Origin: Nocardioidaceae bacterium SCSIO 66511
GTDB taxonomy: Bacteria > Actinomycetota > Actinomycetes > Propionibacteriales > Nocardioidaceae
Length of the DNA stretch: 64,000 bases
NCBI GenBank assembly: GCA_023100825.1
Contig: CP095846.1
Span: 3,162,001 to 3,226,000 of the forward strand
Direction: 5' to 3'
In this document: piece after piece, positions 35,811 to 43,818 of the stretch
How the letters are laid out: each line of letters opens with the position of its first letter
How positions within the stretch are numbered: the stretch's first letter is position 1
Made by a program: the position numbers and the translations under genes
The notes under the pieces: generated by a model
Told to the model about the DNA's origin: nothing
Seen by the model: only the letters and a program-made list of their open reading frames with translations
Databases searched by the model: none

Positions 35811-35868
35811 GCCGCGAGATGGTTCGTCTCATCTTTCGAGATGGCTGTCTCGGCATTCAGCCAGTGAG

Positions 35869-36876
35869 TCACTCGGCAGTCCAGGCGAGCAGGTCATCGA
35901 CCGGACGCGTATTGATGATCCGGTCGATCGTCACGCCGGCGCGCTCGGCGCGCTCGCATCCGTACCCCTGCCAGTCGAGCTGACCCGGCGCATGGGAGTC
36001 GGTGTCGATGGAGAACTCGCAGCCCATCTCGACGGCGAGGCGAAGTAGCCGCATCGGCGGATCGCGCCGCTCGGGCCGGCTGTTGATCTCGACCGCTGTT
36101 CCGTTATCGCGGCAGGCGGCGAAAACCGCCTCCGCGTCGAACGTCGACTCCGGCCGGGTGCCGCGGGCGCCCTCGACCAGGCGACCGGTGCAATGCCCGA
36201 GGATGTCGACGTGCGGGTTGGCGACCGCAGTGGTCATGCGTTTGGTCATGACACCTGGGTCGGCGCGGAGCTTGGAATGCACACTCGCCACCACGACGTC
36301 GAGGCGACCCAGCAGATCGTCGCGCTGGTCGAGCGAACCGTCGTCGAGGATGTCGACCTCGATCCCGGTGAGGATCCGAAACGGCGCCAACCGCTCATTG
36401 AGCTCGGCGAGTACGTCGAGCTGGCGCTCGAGCCGCTCGGCAGAGAGCCCGTTCGCAACCGTGAGCCGCGGCGAGTGATCGGTGAGCGCCGCGTACTCGT
36501 GTCCGAGTGACGCCGCGCGGCGCATCATCTCCTCGATCGGGCTGCCGCCGTCGGACCAGTCCGAATGCAGGTGCAGGTCTCCGCGCAACGCCTGCCGGAT
36601 CTCGGCGCCGCCGCCGATGGGTTTTGCCTCGGCCTTCAGGTCGACCAGCTTCGTCGGCTCCTCACCGGCGACCGCCTGCGAGATCGCCTTCGCCGTGGAC
36701 GGGCCGATACCCGAGAGCCTGGTCCACGACCGCGCCTTCGCATGCTGTTCACGCTCGGCCGCGGTCAGCCCCTCGACGATGTCGGCCGCCTTCCGGTACG
36801 CCTGCACCCGCCTCGTCTCGGCGCGTGAGCGCTCCATCCAGAACGCGATCTCCCGCAGCGCATCGACCGGATCCAT
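35869..36876 (-). CDS. PHP-domain metal-dependent phosphoesterase with helix-hairpin-helix N-terminus
   Basis: A 335-residue protein. The N-terminal 90 residues resemble the DNA polymerase X / HhH region (MDPVDALREIAFWMERSRAETRRVQAYRKAADIV; LSGIGPSTAKAISQ). From about residue 98 a PHP domain carries the expected metal ligands: GDLHLHSDWSDGG, ALTDHSPRL, GIEVDILDDG, VASVHSKL, HVDILGHCTG, EFSIDTDSHAPGQL. There is no polymerase domain. Function is unproven; DNA repair or histidinol-phosphatase-like activity are options. ATG 36876 has no ribosome-binding site. Confidence 0.88.
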   Translation of the reverse strand: MDPVDALREIAFWMERSRAETRRVQAYRKAADIVEGLTAAEREQHAKARSWTRLSGIGPSTAKAISQAVAGEEPTKLVDLKAEAKPIGGGAEIRQALRGDLHLHSDWSDGGSPIEEMMRRAASLGHEYAALTDHSPRLTVANGLSAERLERQLDVLAELNERLAPFRILTGIEVDILDDGSLDQRDDLLGRLDVVVASVHSKLRADPGVMTKRMTTAVANPHVDILGHCTGRLVEGARGTRPESTFDAEAVFAACRDNGTAVEINSRPERRDPPMRLLRLAVEMGCEFSIDTDSHAPGQLDWQGYGCERAERAGVTIDRIINTRPVDDLLAWTAE

Positions 36877-36910
36877 GCGGGTCAGCGTACGGGCTGGAGG
36901 TCGCCGGCCG

Positions 36911-36971
36911 GTTTTGTATCCCTGCGTGAGAGATACGAACCTATTGGAGCTGTGTCGCAGGGATACAAAAC
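36911..36971. terminator. 16-bp perfect inverted repeat downstream of ilvD
   Basis: Arms GTTTTGTATCCCTGCG (36911-36926) and CGCAGGGATACAAAAC (36956-36971) enclose a 29-nt loop, 15 bp after the ilvD stop and just upstream of the PHP gene. It has no U-tract, but its plan (long perfect arms ending in T4/A4) resembles the element at 32080-32138. Confidence 0.6.
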
Positions 36972-36985
36972 GCCGACGACCGAAA

Positions 36986-38659
36986 TCAACCGCAGATCGC
37001 GCCGTGCGCAGCCGACTTGACCAGCTTCGCGTACTTCGCGAGTACGCCGCGGTCGTACTGGGCGGGTAGCGGCTGCCATCCCTCTCGCCTGGCATCCAGC
37101 TCGTCCTTGTCGACGACGACGTCGAGTGTCTTGTTCGCTACGTCGAGGCGGATCCGGTCGCCGTCACGGACGAACGCGATCGGGCCGCCGTCGACCGCCT
37201 CGGGCGCGACGTGGCCGACGCAGAGACCGGTGGTGCCTCCGGAGAAGCGTCCGTCGGTGAGCAGGAGTACGTCCTTGCCGAGCCCGGCGCCCTTGATCGC
37301 ACCGGTGATCGCGAGCATCTCGCGCATGCCCGGCCCGCCCTTCGGACCTTCGTACCGGATGACGACGGCGTCTCCGGCCTGTACTGTTCCGTCCGCGAGC
37401 GCCTCCATCGCATGCTGCTCACGCTCGAACACCCTGGCCGTGCCCTCGAACACATCGTTGTCGAAGCCTGCGCTCTTCACGACCGCGCCCTCGGGTGCGA
37501 GCGACCCGTGCAGGATGGTGAGTCCGCCGGTCTTGTGGATCGGGTTGGAGAGCTCGCGGATGATGTCTCCGTCGACGTTGGACGGTACGTCCGCGAGGTT
37601 CTCGGCCATCGTCTTGCCGGTGACGGTCAGGCAGTCGCCGTGCATGAGTCCGGCGTCGAGAAGGGTCTTCATCACGACCGGGATGCCGCCGACCTTGTCG
37701 ACATCGTTCATCACGTACTTGCCGAACGGTTTGAGGTCGCCGAGGTGCGGCACGGTGTCGCCGACGCGGCTGAAGTCGTCGAGAGTCAGGTCGACATCGG
37801 CCTCGCGCGCGATGGCCAGCAGATGGAGCACGGCGTTCGTGGAGCCGCCGAGTGCCATGACGACCGCGATCGCGTTCTCGAACGCCTCCTTCGTCATGAT
37901 CTGACGGGCAGTGATGCCCTTCTCGAGCATCCCTACGACGGCTCGACCGGAGCTGTGCGCGAAGCCGTCGCGGCGCCGGTCGACCGCCGGCGGCGCGGCC
38001 GACCCGGGTAGCGACATGCCCAGGGCCTCGGCAACCGACGCCATCGTGTTGGCGGTGTACATGCCGCCGCACGCACCCTCGCCCGGGCAGATCGCACGCT
38101 CGATCTCGTCGACCTTCTCGCGGCTGATGAGTCCGCGCATACAAGCGCCGACGGCCTCGAACGCATCGATGATCGTGACGTCCTGGCCGTCCACCTGACC
38201 GGGCATGATCGAGCCGGCGTACAGGAAGACGCTCGCGAGGTCGAGACGCGCGGCAGCCATCAGCATGCCCGGCAGGCTTTTGTCGCATCCGGCGAGCAGC
38301 ACCGACCCGTCGAGTCGCTCGGCCATCATCACGGTCTCGACCGAGTCCGCGATCACCTCACGCGACACCAGCGAGAAGTGCATCCCCTCGTGTCCCATGG
38401 AGATTCCGTCGGAGACGGAGATGGTGCCGAACTCGAGCGGGTAGCCGCGCGCCTCGTGTACGCCGGCCTTCACTGCGTCGGCCAACCGGTCGAGCGACAG
38501 GTTGCACGGCGTGATCTCGTTCCAGCTGGACGCTACGCCGATCTGCGGCTTGGCGAAGTCGTCGTCGTCCATGCCGACGGCACGGAGCATGCCGCGAGCG
38601 GCCGCCTTCTCGAGTCCATCGGTGACGTCACGGCTGCGGGGTTTGATGTCGGGGGCCAT
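36986..38659 (-). CDS. ilvD: dihydroxyacid dehydratase
   Basis: Fe-S dehydratase of the third common branched-chain step, 557 residues. Cluster cysteines lie in [28 protein letters not shown] and [40 protein letters not shown] and the C-terminal [20 protein letters not shown] with the catalytic Ser are also present. ATG 38659 ([25 protein letters not shown]) is a standard start. It precedes the PHP gene and the ilvB attenuator on the same strand, but the inverted repeat after it suggests separate transcription. Confidence 0.97.
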   Translation of the reverse strand: MAPDIKPRSRDVTDGLEKAAARGMLRAVGMDDDDFAKPQIGVASSWNEITPCNLSLDRLADAVKAGVHEARGYPLEFGTISVSDGISMGHEGMHFSLVSREVIADSVETVMMAERLDGSVLLAGCDKSLPGMLMAAARLDLASVFLYAGSIMPGQVDGQDVTIIDAFEAVGACMRGLISREKVDEIERAICPGEGACGGMYTANTMASVAEALGMSLPGSAAPPAVDRRRDGFAHSSGRAVVGMLEKGITARQIMTKEAFENAIAVVMALGGSTNAVLHLLAIAREADVDLTLDDFSRVGDTVPHLGDLKPFGKYVMNDVDKVGGIPVVMKTLLDAGLMHGDCLTVTGKTMAENLADVPSNVDGDIIRELSNPIHKTGGLTILHGSLAPEGAVVKSAGFDNDVFEGTARVFEREQHAMEALADGTVQAGDAVVIRYEGPKGGPGMREMLAITGAIKGAGLGKDVLLLTDGRFSGGTTGLCVGHVAPEAVDGGPIAFVRDGDRIRLDVANKTLDVVVDKDELDARREGWQPLPAQYDRGVLAKYAKLVKSAAHGAICG

Positions 38660-38740
38660 GGAGCAGAGCGTACGACCGGAGCGTACGTGCTGTGCAGTCG
38701 CGGTCGCACGATTCGAGACGCGCGGAGTCTCGCTCGCGCC

Positions 38741-39457
38741 TCAGCGACGCTTGACCAGACCCGCCACCGACACCGCGGCCATGGCGATACCGCCGGCCAA
38801 TGTCAGCCAGAGTCCGATGCCGATCGAGGCTTCGACACCCGACGGAGCGCCCGCGACCGAGTCGGAGATATCGGCCATGTCGACGATCGCCACAATCACG
38901 ACCAGCGCAGCGATGACGAGCCCGATGATGGCGGCCGTCAGCGCCAACCGACCGACCCCTCGTACAACACCGAAGGCGATCGCCGCAAGAGCGAGCACAA
39001 CCGTGATGACGCCATCGCGAGTCTCGTCGTCGCCGGCCATGTCGGTGCCGGTCACACCATTGATGTCGATACTGCGACCGCCGAACTCCACCGTGCCCCA
39101 AGTCAGGAACGCCGCGATGCCGACAATGACACCGGTCGCCGCGATGAGCCAGCCGATGAGCCGAGCGTTGGAGTCGGGCGCCGGTGCCGGCGGCCGTTGC
39201 TGATAGCCGGGGTACGGCTGGGCCGGGCCGGGCTGCTGGCCGTAGGCGGACTGCCCGCCGTACGCGGGCTGCTGACCGTAACCGGGTGGCTGCTGGCCAT
39301 ACCCGGGCTGAGGGTGCGCATATCCCGGCGGCGGGTTGTGACCCTGCGGTGGCTGTCCCGGTGCACCGGGATAGGGAGGCTGACCTTGCTGAGGTGGTGG
39401 CCCCGGATACCGCGGGCCGCCTTGGCCGTCGGGCCACGGCGGTTGCTGTTCACTCAC
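38741..39457 (-). CDS. membrane protein with Pro/Gln/Gly/Tyr-rich N-terminal repeat region
   Basis: A 238-residue protein. Residues 1-95 are low-complexity and repetitive (PGYGQQPPGYGQQPAYGG...), probably disordered and cytoplasmic. Then come four membrane helices (LIGWLIAATGVIVGIAAFLTWG; VITVVLALAAIAFGVV; LALTAAIIGLVIAALVVIVAIV; IGIGLWLTLAGGIAMAAVSVAGLV) with a short Asp-rich loop after the first. GTG 39457 has GAGGAACG. Such proteins are common and uncharacterised in actinobacteria; condensate or scaffold roles are only speculation. Confidence 0.7.
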   Translation of the reverse strand: MSEQQPPWPDGQGGPRYPGPPPQQGQPPYPGAPGQPPQGHNPPPGYAHPQPGYGQQPPGYGQQPAYGGQSAYGQQPGPAQPYPGYQQRPPAPAPDSNARLIGWLIAATGVIVGIAAFLTWGTVEFGGRSIDINGVTGTDMAGDDETRDGVITVVLALAAIAFGVVRGVGRLALTAAIIGLVIAALVVIVAIVDMADISDSVAGAPSGVEASIGIGLWLTLAGGIAMAAVSVAGLVKRR

Positions 39458-39530
39458 GTACGTTCCTCATCCTCACGGAGACTGCCTCCGCACGCTATCG
39501 CGACCTCGTGTCAGACCGCGTCGGAACGGG

Positions 39531-40625
39531 TCAATAGACCGCGGCGCGTACGGACAGAACGTCGGGCAGGTGCTCGGCCGCAGCGAACCAGGTGTCACCG
39601 TCGTCGTTGCTCGCGTACACCGAACCGTCGCGACTCCCGAAGTACACCCCCGCGGGACTTCCGGTGTCGACACACATCGCGTCGCGCATCACGGCCGAAT
39701 AGAACTCATCGGGTAATCCGCGGCCGAGCTCCTCCCACGTGTCGCCCGCGTCGTGCGAGCGCCACACCCGGGCGTGCCCGTGCGGCGGGAACCGCTCTTC
39801 GGGGCTGACGACCGGGAAGACGTAGATCGTGTCGGGTTCGCGGGGATGCACCACGACCGGGAACCCGAAGTCGCTGGAGAGCCCGTCGGCGATCGAGTTC
39901 CATTGCTCGCCGCCGTCGTCGGATCGGTAGACGCCACCGTGGTTCTGGGCGTACAGACGATCCGGCACCGAAGAGTGCCGTGCCACCTTGTGCACGCACT
40001 GGCCATACTCGGGCTGCTGGTCCTCGGGATAGAAGTCCGCGACGATGCCCTTGTTGGCCGGCGCCCAGGATCCGCCGCCGTCGGCTGTGCGATAGACGCC
40101 GCCGGTCGACATCGCGACGGTCACCTGCGCAGGGTCGGTCGGATGCGGAAGCACCGTGTGGATCGCCTGGCCTCCACCGCCCGGATGCCACGTCGGCCGA
40201 TGCGGGTGGTCCCACAGGCCGCGTACGAGCTCGAAGCTCTTGCCTCCGTCGACCGAGCGGAAGAGCGCCGAGGGCTCCGTGCCGGCGTACGTCGTGCCGG
40301 GCTGGTCGGCCGGCCCGGGCGTGAGCTGCCAGACACGCTCGAGCGCCGAGCCGGTGTCTTCGGGGAAGGCGACCGCGCTCGCCTCCTGACCCTGCCATGT
40401 CTTGCCGAGGTCGTCGGAGTAGAGCACTTGCGGCCCCCAGTGCCAGCTCATCGAGCCGACGAGCAGCCGCGGAGGATCCGTACGCGTGTCGATCGCACAG
40501 GACGCGACCTCGGACATCAGGAAGTGCGGGTCGTCCCACGTCCAGTTCGTACGCGCGGCGTCGGAACGTCCGAGCCACAGCCCCTTGCGGGTGCCGACGA
40601 GCATGATCGCGCCGTCGGCGGCCAT
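39531..40625 (-). CDS. Asp-box (BNR) beta-propeller protein
   Basis: A 364-residue protein with at least six Asp-box motifs: YSDDLGKTW, RSVDGGKSF, RTADGGGSW, RSDDGGEQW, RSHDAGDTW and ASNDDGDTW. This indicates a six- or seven-bladed propeller like sialidases and sortilin/HCF136-type proteins. No signal peptide is seen, so it is cytoplasmic. Sialidase catalytic residues are not evident. ATG 40625 overlaps the VOC gene stop (TGATG) and follows AGGA, so the two are coupled and under the PadR operator. Activity unknown. Confidence 0.75.
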   Translation of the reverse strand: MAADGAIMLVGTRKGLWLGRSDAARTNWTWDDPHFLMSEVASCAIDTRTDPPRLLVGSMSWHWGPQVLYSDDLGKTWQGQEASAVAFPEDTGSALERVWQLTPGPADQPGTTYAGTEPSALFRSVDGGKSFELVRGLWDHPHRPTWHPGGGGQAIHTVLPHPTDPAQVTVAMSTGGVYRTADGGGSWAPANKGIVADFYPEDQQPEYGQCVHKVARHSSVPDRLYAQNHGGVYRSDDGGEQWNSIADGLSSDFGFPVVVHPREPDTIYVFPVVSPEERFPPHGHARVWRSHDAGDTWEELGRGLPDEFYSAVMRDAMCVDTGSPAGVYFGSRDGSVYASNDDGDTWFAAAEHLPDVLSVRAAVY

Positions 40626-41014
40626 CACTGTCCTACCAATGATCGTTGATTCATTCCGAACTCATTTCCCTCGGAGTCGGCGAACCGTGCCCACCAGCCG
40701 CCCCACGCCGCCTCGGCGGGCTCCTCGATGACAGTGCCGCCCGCAGCCTTGATGTCGCTGGCGGTTTGGACGATGTCGTCGGTGTTGAAGACACACGGGC
40801 CGAACGCGCCTGTGCCGTCGACGTTGTGAAACAGGACGACGCGGGTGAACGCCCCGGGCGGGCGTACCTCGATCCAGCGCGGGCCGTCCTCGTCGTCGGG
40901 ACCACCCATCGGCTGGTCGCTGAGCAGCTCGAAGCCGAGCACCTCGGTGTAGAAGCGCTTTGCGCGCTCCTGATCGGCCACGTTGACCGTCACGAAGTCG
41001 ACTGCGGTGATCAC
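40625..41014 (-). CDS. VOC-superfamily (glyoxalase/bleomycin-resistance fold) protein
   Basis: A 129-residue single-unit VOC protein: FVTVNVADQERAKRFYTEVLGFEL at the N-terminus and AAWGGWWARFADSEGNEFGMNQ at the C-terminus. Metal or ligand residues cannot be fixed from sequence alone. GTG 41014 has GGAG about nine bases upstream. It is divergent from a PadR regulator, with a perfect palindrome between, and is coupled to the Asp-box gene. Detoxification or antibiotic binding is possible. Confidence 0.82.
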   Translation of the reverse strand: MITAVDFVTVNVADQERAKRFYTEVLGFELLSDQPMGGPDDEDGPRWIEVRPPGAFTRVVLFHNVDGTGAFGPCVFNTDDIVQTASDIKAAGGTVIEEPAEAAWGGWWARFADSEGNEFGMNQRSLVGQ

Positions 41015-41045
41015 CTGCGTGCTCTCCTCGAGTTCTCGGCGCGCT

Positions 41046-41062
41046 TATTCCTAATAGGAATA
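41046..41062. promoter_or_regulatory. PadR operator
   Basis: TATTCCTAATAGGAATA is a perfect 17-bp palindrome (8-bp arms, one central base) in the 62-bp divergent gap. It sits directly upstream of the padR -10 box TACGCT (41064-41069), so binding would block both promoters. Confidence 0.8.
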
Positions 41063-41076
41063 GTACGCTACGGCCC

Positions 41077-41634
41077 GTGAGTCAAGACCTGTCGACGACC
41101 TCGTACGCGCTGCTCGGTCTACTCGCCTTCGACGCCCGGACCTCCGAGCACGGACTGACCGGCTACGAGCTGAAGCAGCGCGCCGACTTCACGCTGCGCT
41201 TCTACTGGACCTCGCCCGCGATGAGCCAGATCTACTCCGAGCTCTCCCGACTGGCCCGCTCCGGGCTCGTCGAGGCGATGTCCGCGCGACAAGGCAGGCG
41301 TACGACCCGCCGCTACCGCATCACCGACGCCGGCACCGAGGCGCTCACGGGATGGCTCGCCACCAGCGAACCGGAGTTCCCGGTCCTGAAACATCCGGTC
41401 GCACTGCGACTGCTGATGGGCCAGCTGATGGGTCGCGACGCCCTCGTACGAATGCTCGACGCGTACGAGAAGGCGCTCGCCGACCGTCAGGCGGAGCTCG
41501 AGGCGGTGCGCCGGATGCTGGCCGATCGCGATGACGTCCGCTACCCCGCACTCGTCGCCGACTGGGGCCTGGCGCACTACGAGTCCGAACGCGAGATCAC
41601 CGAACGTACTCGTCGCGCGATCGCCGATGAGTAG
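41077..41634 (+). CDS. PadR-family transcriptional regulator
   Basis: A 185-residue regulator. The winged helix (YALLGLLAFDARTSEHGLTGYELKQRADFTLRFYWTSPAMSQIYSELSRLARSGLVEA) is followed by a helical dimerisation segment (Vir_C type) with MLDAYEKALADRQAELEAVRRML. GTG 41077 follows TACGCT by seven bases, so the transcript is probably leaderless. It is divergent from the VOC/Asp-box operon and should repress both through the 17-bp palindrome. Confidence 0.88.
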   Translation: MSQDLSTTSYALLGLLAFDARTSEHGLTGYELKQRADFTLRFYWTSPAMSQIYSELSRLARSGLVEAMSARQGRRTTRRYRITDAGTEALTGWLATSEPEFPVLKHPVALRLLMGQLMGRDALVRMLDAYEKALADRQAELEAVRRMLADRDDVRYPALVADWGLAHYESEREITERTRRAIADE

Positions 41635-41677
41635 CTCGTAGGTTCGCCCGCGGCGAGGAGTGGGCGGAGGTGGCGCC

Positions 41678-42223
41678 TCAGCGCGAGATCACGTACGGCT
41701 CGAACACGACGTACGAGACCAGCGCTGCCCACGCGAGGCTGACCAGGCTGCCGATGATGAACCGCTCGGCGGCGCCCGTGCCGGCGTGGCTGCGTAGCTC
41801 GGGATAGCGTCCGAGACCCTTGACCGCGAGCACGACCGCGATGCCTTCGGGCCAGCGTGCGGCGAGGGTGAGGAAGACCGAGAAGCGTTCGAGCGCGCCG
41901 ATCCAGGCACCTCCGCGCAACAGCTCGCCGGCCGCCCGCATCGACGATGACTCCTCGCCTGGTTTCGAAGTCCCGTCGATCTGCGCGAACACGGCGGCCA
42001 CGACCACGGCGCCTCCGGCAACGGCGAGAATCGCACCGAAGAGGACGAAGACCGGCCGCTGGTCGCCGGTGAGCGGATCCTCGAACAAGGTGGCAACCGC
42101 GGCGACACCTGCCAACGCGGCAACGGCGAGCGCCGCCAACGTACGCAGACCCGATGTGCGTACGAACGACCACGCAACGACGGCGCAGACACCCGCGGCG
42201 ACAGTGAGTACGTAGGCCGTCAT
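41678..42223 (-). CDS. four-helix membrane protein paired with SatD-like gene
   Basis: A 181-residue integral membrane protein. Helices at about 3-20, 27-46, 58-82 and 150-178 (YVLTVAAGVCAVVAWSFV; LAALAVAALAGVAAVATLF; VFVLFGAILAVAGGAVVVAAVF; IIGSLVSLAWAALVSYVVF) flank a cytoplasmic stretch with WIGALERFSVFLTLAARWPEGIAVVLAVKGLGRYPELR. ATG 42223 overlaps the stop of the SatD-like gene by four bases, so the two are translated together. I do not recognise a named function. Confidence 0.75.
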   Translation of the reverse strand: MTAYVLTVAAGVCAVVAWSFVRTSGLRTLAALAVAALAGVAAVATLFEDPLTGDQRPVFVLFGAILAVAGGAVVVAAVFAQIDGTSKPGEESSSMRAAGELLRGGAWIGALERFSVFLTLAARWPEGIAVVLAVKGLGRYPELRSHAGTGAAERFIIGSLVSLAWAALVSYVVFEPYVISR

Positions 42224-42813
42224 TCATCCACTCCGTGTTCGAGCACCCAGGCCGCGAGCCGTCGAGCCCTGGCCTCCTCGGACCACCCTGCCACTCGCAA
42301 CCGACGACTCATCGCCTGCGGCGTTATGCCGATACGCTCGGCGGCGTCGAGCTGGCGTTCGGCAGCGGCCATCGCGTCGACCGCCTCCCAGCCCGCGTCG
42401 CTGCGACGCATGAGCAGCCCGGCGAGCAGCACCAGCGCGGTCTCGGCCCGCTCGGCGCCGGCCTCGTCGTTGCCGACGACGGCGACCCCCGCCGGCTCCT
42501 GTTTCGCTCGCTCGACGGCTGAGCGCGCATTGACGAACGCGACGCCGCGGCCCGCGCGTACGTTGTCCGGAAGCGGCGATTCAGCGCCGCCGACGCCGAC
42601 CCCGATCCACCAGTCGCCGCGTCGTACGAGATCGACGGTGACCGAGACAACGGTGGTCGCATCGGATGCAAGACCCTGGACCTCGTCGCCTGCCGTGCGG
42701 TCGAAGGCGAGCGTGAGCGTGTCGCCGTACGCCGAGTTGAGGGCGTCGAGTACGTCGGGCACGGCATCCGCGCTGCTGCGGCTGCCGCGTTGATCCGCGG
42801 TGATCACGTACAT
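42220..42813 (-). CDS. SatD-family protein
   Basis: A 197-residue protein. The N-terminus MYVITADQRGSRSSADAVPDVLDALN and the segment TLAFDRTAGDEVQGL resemble the SatD family, named from the streptococcal SAT operon. The C-terminus (ERIGITPQAMSRRLRVAGWSEEARARRLAAWVLEHG) has a helix-turn-helix look, so it may bind DNA. ATG 42813 fits the family start; in-frame ATGs at 42825 and 42828 are alternatives. The upstream DNA contains repeated CATTGATTGAT words at 32-bp spacing. Confidence 0.75.
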   Translation of the reverse strand: MYVITADQRGSRSSADAVPDVLDALNSAYGDTLTLAFDRTAGDEVQGLASDATTVVSVTVDLVRRGDWWIGVGVGGAESPLPDNVRAGRGVAFVNARSAVERAKQEPAGVAVVGNDEAGAERAETALVLLAGLLMRRSDAGWEAVDAMAAAERQLDAAERIGITPQAMSRRLRVAGWSEEARARRLAAWVLEHGVDE

Positions 42814-42825
42814 GGAGTCAATCAT

Positions 42826-42868
42826 CATTGATTGATCATTCGAAATCAATATTCAAACATTGATTGAT
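42826..42868. promoter_or_regulatory. direct repeats CATTGATTGAT upstream of the SatD-like gene
   Basis: CATTGATTGAT occurs at 42826-42836 and 42858-42868, 32 bp apart (about three helical turns), in an AT-rich island inside GC-rich DNA. Related words (ATCAAT, TTGATCG) continue to about 42930. A regulator-binding array is likely. Confidence 0.55.
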
Positions 42869-42954
42869 TGTGATGCCGTTCGCCGCAACGCTCTCGCATT
42901 GACTGCCCACTATCAACCCACAGGCATTGATCGACGCAGTGGGACCATGGAGTC

Positions 42955-43818
42955 ATGCTGCCGACGCCCACCGACTGCCGCCTACGACTCGGCAGGTCAC
43001 TGCTCTCCCGCGTTGCCGGGCCCGACGCACTCGAGCGGCGTGCGCGCATCGGGAGCTCGGACGACGACCGCTGGTTCGCTCCCGGCAGCCCGATCACCGT
43101 CGTACATGCCGATTCGTCGATGTTCGTCGGCGGCCTGCGGGCGCTGCTTCTGCAGTCGCTGCATCCGCTCGCGATGGCCGGAGTCGCCGACCATTCGGGT
43201 TTCCGCGGCGACCCGTGGGGCCGGCTGCAACGAACCTCGGCGTTCCTCGGCATCACGACCTTCGGGAGCGCCGCCGAGGCGCGTCGAGCGGTCGCGAGAG
43301 TACGCGGCGTGCACCGCCGCATACGCGGAGAGACACCCGACGGCCGCCCGTACGAAGCAAGCGATCCGGAGCTACTGCGCTGGGTGCACATCGCGGAGGC
43401 CGACAGCTTCCTGACTGCGCATGACCGATACGGATTGCGCCGGTTGAGCGATGCGGAGCGCGACACCTACGTCGCGCAGACCGCCGTCGTCGCCCGCGCA
43501 TTGGGAGCCGACGACGTGCCCGAGACCGTTGCCGAGCTACGCAGTGCGCTCGCCGACTTCCGTCCGGAGTTGGCGAGCACACCGGCCGCCAGACGCACCG
43601 CACGCTTCCTACTCGTCCACCCGCCCGTACCGATTGCCCTGCGCGCGCCGTACACGATGCTGTCGGCCGCGGCCGTCGGGCTGCTGCCGTGGTGGGCGCG
43701 GCTCCCACTGCGGCTGCCGTACCTGCCGCTGACCGAGGCGACCGTCGTACGGGCAGGTGGCGTCGCCGTCACCAAAGGTGTGCGCTGGGCGATGTCGCCG
43801 ATCAACGCACGACATTGA
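42955..43818 (+). CDS. MpaB-type (DUF2236) oxygenase-family protein
   Basis: A 287-residue protein of the oxygenase MpaB / latex-clearing-protein-related group. Family features are ITVVHADSSMFVGGLRALLLQSLHPLAMAGVADHSGFRGDPWGRLQRTSAFLGITTFG, with the conserved His, and ELLRWVHIAEADSFL. The N-terminal Arg-rich region may contact DNA or membrane. ATG 42955 is the first good start. Its 3' end overlaps the converging 2-hydroxyacid dehydrogenase by 17 bp. Substrate unknown; members may bind haem. Confidence 0.8.
   Translation: MLPTPTDCRLRLGRSLLSRVAGPDALERRARIGSSDDDRWFAPGSPITVVHADSSMFVGGLRALLLQSLHPLAMAGVADHSGFRGDPWGRLQRTSAFLGITTFGSAAEARRAVARVRGVHRRIRGETPDGRPYEASDPELLRWVHIAEADSFLTAHDRYGLRRLSDAERDTYVAQTAVVARALGADDVPETVAELRSALADFRPELASTPAARRTARFLLVHPPVPIALRAPYTMLSAAAVGLLPWWARLPLRLPYLPLTEATVVRAGGVAVTKGVRWAMSPINARH

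Larger units (their letters stand above)
35563..35868 (-). promoter_or_regulatory. ilvB leader / attenuator region
   Basis: This 306-bp gap between the PHP gene and ilvB holds, in transcription order, a promoter (35810-35783), a nine-codon leader peptide (35774-35745), a pause hairpin (35738-35723), a U-tract terminator (35715-35682) and about 120 nt leading to the ilvB ribosome-binding site. The arrangement is that of a transcription attenuator for branched-chain amino acid genes. Confidence 0.85.

Noticed and set aside
35775-35860. Longer leader-peptide frame starting MPRQPSRKMRR upstream of ilvB
   Set aside because: It has no run of Ile, Leu or Val codons, overlaps the likely promoter, and runs past the better ILLV frame.
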